Source of the DNA: Microbacterium sp. Nx66
GTDB lineage: Bacteria > Actinomycetota > Actinomycetes > Actinomycetales > Microbacteriaceae
NCBI RefSeq assembly: GCF_904066215.1
Contig: NZ_LR880474.1
Location: 2,728,001-2,792,000 of the forward strand
Direction of reading: 5' to 3'
DNA: 64,000 bases
Of this stretch, positions 55,106 to 62,709 are shown piece after piece. The translations under genes and the position numbers were made by a program. Position 1 is the stretch's first letter. Each line of letters starts with the position of its first letter. Below the pieces are notes generated by a model. It saw only the letters and a program-made list of their open reading frames with translations. It was not told the origin of the DNA and ran no database searches.

Positions 55106-55453
55106 ATGGACATCAGCTTCTTCATGACCTATATGGGCGCCCTCGCTTCATTCCTCGCGATCGGTGCGATGGTGACCCACCTCCTACTCAGCAAAGAGAT
55201 CCTCCCCGCAGGGTCAATGCTCGAAGCTGCGCAATGGACCCTAGCTGTCCTCTCCCTCGTCGCAGCGATCATCTCGATCATCGACACCATGGTTGATGCG
55301 GTCGGTCCAGCCGGAGACGCAGTCGGTCCGTCCATCAGCGGGATCGTCCTTTTCGTCGTGCTGACGGTGCTAGGCATGGCCGCGATAGTCCTCGCCGCCG
55401 TGGCATACGACGCGCACAAGGAACGCAAGAAGGAAGCTCGCTCCAACGGCTAG
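55106..55453 (+). CDS. Three-segment membrane protein
   Basis: 115 residues: three hydrophobic segments (about 8-30, 44-65, 78-102) and a basic cytoplasmic tail KERKKEARSNG. Not recognised. Converges with the gene at 55450 and overlaps it by 4 bp at the stop ends. Confidence 0.68.
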   Translation: MDISFFMTYMGALASFLAIGAMVTHLLLSKEILPAGSMLEAAQWTLAVLSLVAAIISIIDTMVDAVGPAGDAVGPSISGIVLFVVLTVLGMAAIVLAAVAYDAHKERKKEARSNG

Positions 55454-55695
55454 CGATGACGGTGCTCGAGGGCCTGGATACGCAGATCCAACGCTGCGAT
55501 GATTCGGGCTTGTGCCTCCGCCAGGGCTAGAAGCGTGTCAACAATGTCGGACATGTTCGCGTTCTCCGGGTCCGCGTGCCACTGGATAGCAAGGGCCTGC
55601 ACCTGATCAGACGTCGCAAGCAACCATCGATTCGCGGAGTCGGGCAGATTCGGGTCGTCGAGTTCCACGCTCAAAACCGTAACCTGAAAGAGCAC
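55450..55695 (-). CDS. Hypothetical protein (81 aa)
   Basis: Helical C-terminal half (DIVDTLLALAEAQARIIAALDLRIQALEHRHR) likely to form a coiled coil. Second gene after the DUF7882-like gene, 17 bp apart. Confidence 0.6.
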   Translation of the reverse strand: MLFQVTVLSVELDDPNLPDSANRWLLATSDQVQALAIQWHADPENANMSDIVDTLLALAEAQARIIAALDLRIQALEHRHR

Positions 55696-55712
55696 CGGAG
55701 TGAATGAAGGCC

Positions 55713-56045
55713 TTAGACGACACCCGGCAAGTGCTCAACCGCTCCCGTGTTGGCGGGCTCGCGCACAAGGTACAGGCCGGTGGGTGCATTGGCCGTGTAG
55801 GCGAGAGCATCAACCCATGCACGATTGATAGCCGGCTGGCGACTGCCGGCGTACTTGAACACGAGGGACGAACCTGCGTGCACCCACACCGTTGTTCGGC
55901 CGCCGCCCACACTGGCGTCTTCCTTCCAAGAGAAGGGGAAGGGCTCGCCGCGTCGGAGCTTCGCGGTCATAACGAGTTGGATGTGTGTCAGAGCTCGGTC
56001 TTCAATCTCGGTCTTGGGTCCACCGTCATAGATGAACTTGCCCAT
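55713..56045 (-). CDS. DUF7882-type protein common in Microbacteriaceae
   Basis: 110 residues. MGKFIYDGGPKTEIEDRALTH, then KLRRGEPFPFSWKED and SRQPAINRAWVDALAYTANAPTGL are the family blocks. Chromosomal members of this family have been labelled DNA-ligase-like, but no ligase motif is present. Function unknown. Its presence shows a host-type gene inside the element. Confidence 0.78.
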   Translation of the reverse strand: MGKFIYDGGPKTEIEDRALTHIQLVMTAKLRRGEPFPFSWKEDASVGGGRTTVWVHAGSSLVFKYAGSRQPAINRAWVDALAYTANAPTGLYLVREPANTGAVEHLPGVV

Positions 56046-56084
56046 CGAGGACTCCTCTCGCGGTCATAGGAACCTGCGCCAGAA

Positions 56085-56378
56085 CTACGAATACGTCAGA
56101 CCAAAGAAAGTGGACCCCAGCATGAGCGCCACCACGGCGACAATCGCGCTGACGGCCCTCACTCCGGCGGGACCGCGCCGGACAGCAACAACACCAGATG
56201 AGAGAGCCGCGATCATTGTCGCGAAACTGACGTAGCGAATCGTCATGTCCGGCAATCCCAACGCTGTCGCCAGACCCGCGAAGACCAGCAGGCTCACGGC
56301 GACGCCAGCAACAACCAGCCGACTCACGGAGCCTCGCCCTCTTGACACGAGAACTGCCTGATCTCCCGAAGTGCTCAT
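56085..56378 (-). CDS. Small membrane protein (97 aa)
   Basis: Three hydrophobic segments with short loops. No motif. The upstream region before 56455 has no clear promoter. Confidence 0.6.
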   Translation of the reverse strand: MSTSGDQAVLVSRGRGSVSRLVVAGVAVSLLVFAGLATALGLPDMTIRYVSFATMIAALSSGVVAVRRGPAGVRAVSAIVAVVALMLGSTFFGLTYS

Positions 56379-56454
56379 CGAATCGCCCCTGACTTCCCCC
56401 TAGAACATACGAGGCTAAGACTCTCACCTCGACGATGCTGTTGCAACGATTCCT

Positions 56455-56844
56455 CTAGTTCGCCGTCCAGGAGCTCACCGTCCCGTTGCCGTCATAAACG
56501 GCCTTATCCGTGGTGATGTAGAGCGGCAACGCAGCGCCCTCACCGTGCCCTAGAACGGCCGGTGTGGATGGGTCTGGGAGTGACCGACGATGTTGACCCA
56601 CAGCGATCCACGGTTCAAGCCCGGGGAGTGTTCTCAGGGCCGCGCAGAGGGTTGCCGTGTATTCGCCCTCGAAGTACCCGACCCACGTCCCCACGGCCTC
56701 AGCGAGCACGTCCGTACGTTCCCCCGCGGTCGCCCTGAGTTCATTCAGAACGGGCGCCGGGTCAGTCGTGTACCTGTTGCGGGAACAGATCGCATCCAGT
56801 TCGACGCTCAACTTCACGCCCGCAGAGAGACCTCGAGATGGCAC
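56455..56844 (-). CDS. Hypothetical protein, possibly a truncated secreted protein
   Basis: 129 residues from GTG 56844 (AAGGA upstream). Contains SVELDAICSRNRYTTDPAPVLNELRATAGE. No signal peptide in this frame. A neighbouring frame upstream encodes a hydrophobic segment (LTTLAAMIAVVLMLMSL), so the gene may have lost its anchor through a frameshift. Confidence 0.55.
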   Translation of the reverse strand: MPSRGLSAGVKLSVELDAICSRNRYTTDPAPVLNELRATAGERTDVLAEAVGTWVGYFEGEYTATLCAALRTLPGLEPWIAVGQHRRSLPDPSTPAVLGHGEGAALPLYITTDKAVYDGNGTVSSWTAN

Positions 56845-56963
56845 GGTCCGGATGTCCTTCCTCCGGCCGAGACCTGTCGAGTGTAAGCCGAGGGAGCGAC
56901 ATCAGCATCAGGACAACAGCGATCATTGCCGCGAGCGTAGTCAGACCGGCATACTGGCTCCGT

Positions 56964-56991
56964 CCCCTGTCTGCCTCCCCGCAGACAGGGG
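56964..56991. repeat. Perfect hairpin in the gap 56845-57100
   Basis: 11-bp stem CCCCTGTCTGC / GCAGACAGGGG with a 6-base loop. It lies between divergent genes, so it is not a simple terminator. Otherwise I see nothing in this 256-bp gap. Confidence 0.55.
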
Positions 56992-57100
56992 ACGTTCTCG
57001 TGTCGGCACGCCGTCCACTGATGCCTCCCTTCACGCCGGTCAATGTCCCACCCCTTCGACACGATTGGTGCTAAGAATGACGTACCCTATGGAGGCCAAA

Positions 57101-57286
57101 ATGGCGATCACGTTCGAGGTTCTCGAGCAGACTGAGATCGACGGTCGTATCGATCGGCTACTCAAGAGCGTCCAACTCTCACTCGACGAAATACGTACCC
57201 GAGGCACGCACTACGCGCTGTCTCCTCGTGAGCAAGGCGTCCTGGATCAGATCGAAGATCTGATGTACCTCCGCGACGCCGCATGA
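57101..57286 (+). CDS. Small helical protein, first of a two-gene module
   Basis: 61 residues from ATG 57101, with GGAGG five bases upstream. MAITFEVLEQTEIDGRIDRL followed by a second charged helix. Its stop overlaps the next start (ATGA), so the two are translationally coupled, as in toxin-antitoxin or effector-partner pairs. Not recognised. Confidence 0.65.
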   Translation: MAITFEVLEQTEIDGRIDRLLKSVQLSLDEIRTRGTHYALSPREQGVLDQIEDLMYLRDAA

Positions 57287-58017
57287 GCCACGAAGCGAAG
57301 GATCTCGCGCCGCAGGTGCGAACCTTCGCGACCAACCTCTCCGCTGTTCTGACCGGAGTGCTCCCCGGGATCGAAGGTCCCCCTCTTCAGGTTCTTGCGG
57401 ATAGGCAGGAGCGTCACATCTCGGTCAGACAGGGTCTCGGTGTGGGTCTCCCGCTCAAGATCGATGGCCAGACGATGATGCGCCTCAAGGTCTCCTATCG
57501 ATGCACATGGAACACCGAAAGGGAGTTCCTGTCAGTCGACGAATGCCAATATCAGGTGCTTCCTGAATCGCTGACGGAGCCCTTGCTCCGGTACCACTAC
57601 AGACGTAAGCCGAGCGGTGGCCTGCCTTCTGCCCATCTGCACGTTCATGGCCATCGCGACGAGGTTCTCGCCTTGATGGTAGGCGGCAAGGAAGATCGCC
57701 GTGTGAAGAGGCGTCTCCAGGAGATTCGGCATGGCCGTTTCCCCCGTCTGTCCAGCCTGCACTTCCCACTCGGAGGGCCGCGATTTCGACCCGGAATCGA
57801 AGATGTCTTGGACATGCTACGAGTCGAGATTGAGATCGATGTGTTACCGGGGGCGAACGAAGCGCTACGCAGAGGCCGCACGGTCTATCGACAGATGCAA
57901 CTCGCCGCAGCCATCGGAGACGATCCTCTTACTGCGGCGGCGGAACTGGCACGGCTGGGCTACTCAGTTAGCCCCGCGCCGGGTGATGAGCCCCGGCTTC
58001 GGAACCCCGAGTTCTGA
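57283..58017 (+). CDS. Hypothetical protein with AHLHVHGH motif, second of a two-gene module
   Basis: 244 residues. SAHLHVHGHRDE has four closely spaced His residues that could bind metal; RRKPSGGLP and the region after it are strongly basic. The rest is mixed alpha/beta with no membrane segment. Coupled to the small gene upstream. Function unknown; a cargo role (toxin or defence) is speculation. Confidence 0.65.
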   Translation: MSHEAKDLAPQVRTFATNLSAVLTGVLPGIEGPPLQVLADRQERHISVRQGLGVGLPLKIDGQTMMRLKVSYRCTWNTEREFLSVDECQYQVLPESLTEPLLRYHYRRKPSGGLPSAHLHVHGHRDEVLALMVGGKEDRRVKRRLQEIRHGRFPRLSSLHFPLGGPRFRPGIEDVLDMLRVEIEIDVLPGANEALRRGRTVYRQMQLAAAIGDDPLTAAAELARLGYSVSPAPGDEPRLRNPEF

Positions 58018-58113
58018 CGCACCTGCGATGTTCTGTAGTCGACGCTAAGCGAGTAGACAAGAAGCCACGGGACGTGAAGGTCAGTCGTTGCGATGCCCGT
58101 TTAGGGCACTGCG

Positions 58114-58977
58114 TCAAGGTAGGGGCTGATCGATGATCGCTCGAATCTCTGCCGCGATGAGATCGGATTTATTGGAGCGAATCCGGGAAAGCTGGTCGAG
58201 GGCCGGGAGCAGGGCCAGCGTTAGTTCGATGTGGCGGTCGCGCAGCTCCGCATAGCGGCTTGCGATCCCCGGCACGTCAACGTCCGCCCACTGCATCAGA
58301 ATCCGCCGCGCGGCTTCATCTTCCCTCGCCCACCGCTTGACTCTCTTGGCGAACCGATCATCTGCGAACGTTTCGTCGTCGTACCAAGCTCCCCCCTCTG
58401 CCTGACGACGAACGCCGAGTTCGTGCTCCTCCCGATCGCGCTCGTGGACGTAGCTTGTGATTACGTCCGGGTATCGCCGGCAAAGCTCCTGAACAACGCG
58501 AGCGACGGTGGGCCAGGGCACGTGAGTGATATCGTCCTCGACGATGGTGTCGGGGTGGCCGGCAAGCTCGCGCTTGGCGATGCCTGTTGCTGCGCTGAGT
58601 TGGTCAAGGTCGGCGACCTCAAGGGCCGCTGAGCGCAGAGCTGGGGTCGCGGTCGACTCCTCAAGAAGCTCAAGGGTGACAAACTCCGCAGCGCGGCGAT
58701 ACGGGGCTTCGGGATCATGTGAGGCCAACCGTGTCCACGCCGCCTGCGTCGCATCAAACGCATCGCGCAACCTCCATGGCACCTTGCATCGTCTCGCCGG
58801 CACCCACTCTGCTTTCCCGCGCATATCCGCGTCGAGGTGTTGGATGCGCACCCGAGTTGGCGATTCCGGTACCGCGAGCAGGATGACTCGATGCCAGCGC
58901 TTCCGTGGCGGGTCCCAGTACAACCAGTCAGACTCCTCGTCAGCTGGCGCCGGTAGCCGCTCGTAGACAAACTCCAT
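58114..58977 (-). CDS. Hypothetical element protein (287 aa)
   Basis: N-terminal small domain (MEFVYERLPAPADEESDWLYWDPPRKRWHRVILLAV), then helical regions, including the charged segment ERDREEHELGVRRQAEGGAWYDDETFADDRFAKRVKRWAREDE. Trp-rich and acidic. No catalytic motif seen. Divergent from the HTH gene next to attR. Confidence 0.72.
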   Translation of the reverse strand: MEFVYERLPAPADEESDWLYWDPPRKRWHRVILLAVPESPTRVRIQHLDADMRGKAEWVPARRCKVPWRLRDAFDATQAAWTRLASHDPEAPYRRAAEFVTLELLEESTATPALRSAALEVADLDQLSAATGIAKRELAGHPDTIVEDDITHVPWPTVARVVQELCRRYPDVITSYVHERDREEHELGVRRQAEGGAWYDDETFADDRFAKRVKRWAREDEAARRILMQWADVDVPGIASRYAELRDRHIELTLALLPALDQLSRIRSNKSDLIAAEIRAIIDQPLP

Positions 58978-59044
58978 GGGACACAGATCCTATCTCCGGT
59001 CGCTCTCCACGATGTTTGTTGGCCGTCCCGCTACTCTCGACCAG

Positions 59045-59377
59045 ATGGGCGACCAGACTTTCCAATCCGCGGTGGCAGGAGCTGTCAGGGCCGAGCTAGC
59101 TCGGGCGGACAAGAAGGCCAGCGAGCTTGTCGACGTTTTAGGCCTGAGTAGACCGACCATCTATGGGCGTATGACCGGCGCATACCCCTTCACGACAGCA
59201 GAGCTAGAAAAGGTTGCCGCGTTCATCGGCATCACGGCGCAGGACATCATGCTCTCGGCATCACTCTCAGAACACTTCGGGAGTGGTCACCCCTTAGGGA
59301 TCGTGGCGCCGTCTGCACCGAGCCTGGATGCATGGAGCCAACCACGAGGTTCGTTCAGACGTCGCCGGCCTTCATGA
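59045..59377 (+). CDS. XRE/Cro-type HTH protein near the right end
   Basis: 110 residues from ATG 59045 (ATG 58976 would give 133). HTH in LARADKKASELVDVLGLSRPTIYGRMTGAYPFTTAELEKVAAFIGI, tail unstructured. TACTCT at 59032-59037 could be a -10 box for a leaderless transcript, but no -35 is clear. It may control the divergent gene. Confidence 0.75.
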   Translation: MGDQTFQSAVAGAVRAELARADKKASELVDVLGLSRPTIYGRMTGAYPFTTAELEKVAAFIGITAQDIMLSASLSEHFGSGHPLGIVAPSAPSLDAWSQPRGSFRRRRPS

Positions 59378-59388
59378 ACCATGCGATT

Positions 59389-59408
59389 CAGTCCGCACTG
59401 AGTCCGCA
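59389..59408. repeat. Right arm-type integrase sites
   Basis: CAGTCCGCA (59389) and GAGTCCGCA (59400), 11 bp apart, matching the pair at the left end in orientation and spacing. Confidence 0.72.
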
Positions 59409-59513
59409 AAGCATACCGATCTGACCCACATCTGCCAGTCACTGCCAACACCCGATCCCGCGGAATCCCAGCGCGCGCGTTAGCCGCCAATGATCACCAA
59501 CCAACCCGGCACT

Positions 59514-59528
59514 GTTCATCAACTACCG
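59514..59528. repeat. attR core of the element
   Basis: GTTCATCAACTACCG, identical to the left core. It continues as CTGA, so the ancestral yajQ ended FINYR-stop here. Confidence 0.88.
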
Positions 59529-59552
59529 CTGACGTCACACGCGTCGGCGATC

Positions 59553-59586
59553 GGGGCTCGGGAGTCATCCCGAGCCCCTTCTTTTC
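59553..59586 (+). terminator. Original yajQ terminator, now separated from the gene
   Basis: Perfect 11-bp stem GGGGCTCGGGA / TCCCGAGCCCC with a GTCA loop and a T-rich tail (TTCTTTTC), the best intrinsic terminator in the window. It follows the yajQ stop relic by 20 bp. Confidence 0.85.
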
Positions 59587-59587
59587 T

Positions 59588-59946
59588 CCGGTCAACGCAT
59601 ATCGGGATATCGGTGTTCTTCGTCGAGACTGGAAGCGGTCGTGACTCGTCACGACTCCGACGCCATCCCCGTCCGACACCCGATCGCCGCGGTGGATGCG
59701 CTTCGAGGATGCCACGCCGACTCAGGGGAGGGAGCGGCGCGGGCCCCCGAAGCTCGCGTCGGCCTGGGGTCTGCCGGCGTCGCACGTCGACCGGTCCCGG
59801 GTTCATGACAAGCCTCCCCGCCCGCTGCGCGCCCCCACGCGGATCGGCCCCCCGTGGAGGCATGACGGCAATCCTGCGACCGTCGCTCCCCTCACCGCCC
59901 GGGAGTGGACGCCGGTGGCAGACCAAGAACGACCGGGGGCTGGGCC
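59588..59946. other. Gap of 359 bp without a recognisable gene
   Basis: Neither strand holds an ORF with protein-like composition. No tRNA, no strong promoter and no significant repeat was seen. It precedes the GntR gene and may hold its promoter. Confidence 0.4.
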
Positions 59947-60579
59947 ATGGGGCAGATCGAGTCGAAGAGCATCGGAGAGAACAAGCAGCTGCTGGCGGAT
60001 GAGGTGTTCCACCACATCGGGCGGCTGATCACGGAGGGAGAGTTCGCCGAGGGTGACCGGATCCGGGACGTCGACGTGGCGGACGAACTCCACGTCTCGC
60101 GGACGCCCGTGCGCGAAGCCCTCCAGCGCCTGGAGCGCCTGGGACTGGTGACGATGTACCCGAGCCGGTACACGGAGGTGACGATGGTCACGCCGCAGGT
60201 CGTGGCCGAGTCGCTGGAGTTCGCCGGCTATCAGGGCGGGATCACCGCCCGGATGGCGGTGCCGCGACTCAGCGCCGTCCACCGCGAGCGGGTCCTGGAG
60301 CTCATCGCACGGATGCAGGACTCGCTCGCCGACGGCGCATCGACGGCACGGGCGCGATGGGCGGTCTTCGCCTACCTCGCCGACCACAGCGGCAACCGCC
60401 AGCACCGGATGCTCATCGGCGATGTCGCCGTGGCCGTGACCCGGAACCTGCGCGGATGGGTCGTGCATCCCGGCGATCGCGAACGCATGCGCGAGGTGTA
60501 TGCCGACTTCGCCGAGGCGGTGCGCAGCGGCGACGGCGACGAGGCGGAGCGTCTCGCCCGCGCGATGTACTACGTGTGA
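59947..60579 (+). CDS. GntR/FadR-type transcriptional regulator
   Basis: 210 residues. Winged helix VFHHIGRLITEGEFAEGDRIRDVDVADELHVSRTPVREALQRLERLGLV at about 18-68. A short helical ligand-binding domain follows, in which the FCD metal-binding His pattern is not clear. ATG 59947. Converges with the hydrolase gene, overlapping by 10 bp at the stop ends. Confidence 0.9.
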   Translation: MGQIESKSIGENKQLLADEVFHHIGRLITEGEFAEGDRIRDVDVADELHVSRTPVREALQRLERLGLVTMYPSRYTEVTMVTPQVVAESLEFAGYQGGITARMAVPRLSAVHRERVLELIARMQDSLADGASTARARWAVFAYLADHSGNRQHRMLIGDVAVAVTRNLRGWVVHPGDRERMREVYADFAEAVRSGDGDEAERLARAMYYV

Positions 60580-61580
60580 GCGGCGCGCCAGCCGACGACC
60601 CAGCGGTGCAGGCGACGGTAGGCGTCCTCCCGGGCGTCGTGCCGGGACAGGAAGACGTCGTGCAGGGCGCCGTCGATCCGTTCGACCGTCACCGAGGAAC
60701 CCAGCCGCAGGGCTGCGCGGGCGATGTCGTCGACGACGAGAACGGAGTCGGCCGAAGTGAGCTCCTCCGACCAGCGGGTCGGGGGAACGAACCGCGCCGA
60801 CAGCAGCACGCAGACCGGTGCCGCGATGTTCAGACCTGCCGCGACGGTCTTGTGCCCGGAGAGGATCGCGTTGAGCCACCCGGCGTAGACGGCCATCGTC
60901 TGCACCGGGCGCCACGCGGTGTTGACCTCCATCGGGTCGTCCGGGTCGGCCACCTCCTGCTGCGCCCGCGTGTAGTAGCCGAGGTCGATCTGCGGCGCGA
61001 CGTCGAGCGGCCGGATCCGCGCCTGGAACTCCACCATCGGAGCGATGGCGGCCCGCACGGGGGCGAACTGGAACTCGAGCCAGGGACTGTTGAGGACGAG
61101 GGCATCGGCCGCACCGGGATGCCGCGACGCCCATAGGCTCAGTGTCAGGCCCCCGGTCGAGTGTCCGAACAGGATCAGACGACGACCGCTCTCCTCGCCG
61201 CCGTCGCCGCGTCCCATGGCGTCCAGGGCCGCGGCGATGTCCTCATCGTAGGTGGACAGATCGGTGATGTAACCCGGGGTCTGCCCTTCCCGAAGACTGC
61301 GCCCGTACTTGCGCAGATCGAGGGCGAAGAAGCGAGCGCCGCGAGCCGTCCAGAACCGCGCCAACCGCTTCTGGAAGAAGTAGTCCGACCATCCGTGGAC
61401 GTACAGCACGTCCACGCCCTCCAGCAGCGGGCGACGGCGCCGGGCACGCTCCCACCACGGGACGGGAGTCGGCAGAGCCCGCACGAGAGTGGCGACCACA
61501 GGACCCTGCTCGTCGCTGCCGAGGTCGAGGGTGAGCTGGGCGAACTCATCGCCGAGAACATCCGGAACCCACTCGGCCAT
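60570..61580 (-). CDS. Alpha/beta hydrolase, lysophospholipase-like
   Basis: 336 residues from ATG 61580 (GGAGG upstream). VLYVHGWSDYFFQKRLARFW is the oxyanion strand, LFGHSTGGLTLSL the nucleophile elbow, and the catalytic His is in DGALHDVFLSRHDARE. No signal peptide. Family members hydrolyse monoacylglycerols or lysophospholipids. Confidence 0.9.
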   Translation of the reverse strand: MAEWVPDVLGDEFAQLTLDLGSDEQGPVVATLVRALPTPVPWWERARRRRPLLEGVDVLYVHGWSDYFFQKRLARFWTARGARFFALDLRKYGRSLREGQTPGYITDLSTYDEDIAAALDAMGRGDGGEESGRRLILFGHSTGGLTLSLWASRHPGAADALVLNSPWLEFQFAPVRAAIAPMVEFQARIRPLDVAPQIDLGYYTRAQQEVADPDDPMEVNTAWRPVQTMAVYAGWLNAILSGHKTVAAGLNIAAPVCVLLSARFVPPTRWSEELTSADSVLVVDDIARAALRLGSSVTVERIDGALHDVFLSRHDAREDAYRRLHRWVVGWRAAHT

Positions 61581-61617
61581 GCGTCCTCCCCCTCGCGCCC
61601 AGGCTAGCCCACGGCGG

Positions 61618-62649
61618 TCATTGTCCGCCGGGACGGGCCACGGCGAAGTCGTCCGCGATGGTGGCCGCGATCGGCGCGAGGTCGTCGATTCCGGACCCGT
61701 CGAACGTCGTGAGACGCAGCCAGTCCGCGCCCACGCGGAGATCCAGCACCGGACGGCGGAGTTCGTCGACGCCGGTACGGGCGGCATCCGCTCCCTCGAC
61801 CTCGATCTCCTCCTCGCCCTCGAGCTCGTCGAACGCCCACGCGCCACCGGGCAGCGTGGTGAGCATGATGTACCCCTGCGCGGCGTATTCGTCGTCCCCG
61901 GAGGCGTAGTAACAGATCCGCGCACCGTTGCGCTCCTGGTAGACCTCGGCCGGGATGGACCACCCGCCGAACGCGTCGACCACGTACACCTCGGCGTCGA
62001 CCTGCTCCGCGAGCTCCGTCGCGGTGAGGAACCGCGTGCAGTCCACACCCTCCACCGGGCTCTCCGTCACATCCACCTCCCGCAGCGACGCCACGGCCGC
62101 GGCGCCGAGCGCGCGCAGGGCCTCCTCGAACGCCGCGGTGTCGTCCGGCCCCTTCTCCGGGTCCACGACGGTCGCCGACACGAGCACCTCGCCGTCGAGG
62201 AGCTGGAAGAAGCAGTACCCGCCGGTCTCGCAGCGGGATTCCTCACCGTAGTAGCCGCCGCGCGACTCCGCGCCCGCGACCGTTTCCTCGGCCCCGGGGA
62301 GGATCGTGACCTCCCAGTTGTGCTCCGCCGTTCCCGCCGAGCAGGCGATCCCGCCCGCCCGCTGGAACATGTGCTGCGCCGGACCGGGGTACCAGCTCGG
62401 CGACGACCACACGCCGAGCACCTCGGCCACCTCACCGCCGACATCGCCGCCGGCGGTCGACATCGCCGCCTCGACATCGGCGCAGTCCACGTCGAAAGCC
62501 GGGGTGGGCGCCTGCGCCGCCGCGTCCGTCGGGGCGGGCGTGATCGCGGCCGACGGCGTCCCGGTCGGCTTCACCTCGGGTTCGGGCGCACAGCCGGACA
62601 GCAGGAGCACGGCCACGGCGCCGAGGGCCAGGAGTGCACGAGGTCGCAT
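61618..62649 (-). CDS. Lipoprotein with two related domains
   Basis: 343 residues. Lipobox VLLLSGC (Cys20), then a Thr/Pro-rich linker. Two segments of about 130 residues each begin D-C/GVDC and carry a paired cysteine (GIACSAG and ARICYYA), suggesting internal duplication. No enzymatic motif. Function unknown. Confidence 0.8.
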   Translation of the reverse strand: MRPRALLALGAVAVLLLSGCAPEPEVKPTGTPSAAITPAPTDAAAQAPTPAFDVDCADVEAAMSTAGGDVGGEVAEVLGVWSSPSWYPGPAQHMFQRAGGIACSAGTAEHNWEVTILPGAEETVAGAESRGGYYGEESRCETGGYCFFQLLDGEVLVSATVVDPEKGPDDTAAFEEALRALGAAAVASLREVDVTESPVEGVDCTRFLTATELAEQVDAEVYVVDAFGGWSIPAEVYQERNGARICYYASGDDEYAAQGYIMLTTLPGGAWAFDELEGEEEIEVEGADAARTGVDELRRPVLDLRVGADWLRLTTFDGSGIDDLAPIAATIADDFAVARPGGQ

Positions 62650-62709
62650 GGCCTCAGCCTAGGGCTGCGGGGACCCGGCGCCGGGAGCACGCCCCGGCAC
62701 CGGCACGAC

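Larger units (their letters stand above)
45038..59528. mobile_element. Integrated element of about 14.5 kb in the 3' end of yajQ
   Basis: Bounded by two identical 15-bp copies of GTTCATCAACTACCG (45038-45052 and 59514-59528). An integrase gene lies next to the left copy. Pairs of the 9-bp repeat [G/C]AGTCCGCA, each with an 11-bp period, lie near both ends. The interior carries repressor, excisionase-like, replication-initiator-like, tape-measure and many orphan genes and has visibly lower GC than the flanks. The right copy reads on into FINYR-stop and a terminator, which are the ancestral yajQ end. Confidence 0.9.

Noticed and set aside
45038..59528. Actinomycete integrative and conjugative element (AICE)
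   Set aside because: No FtsK/SpoIIIE-like translocase and no Rep of the AICE type with helicase motifs is present; phage-derived genes are.
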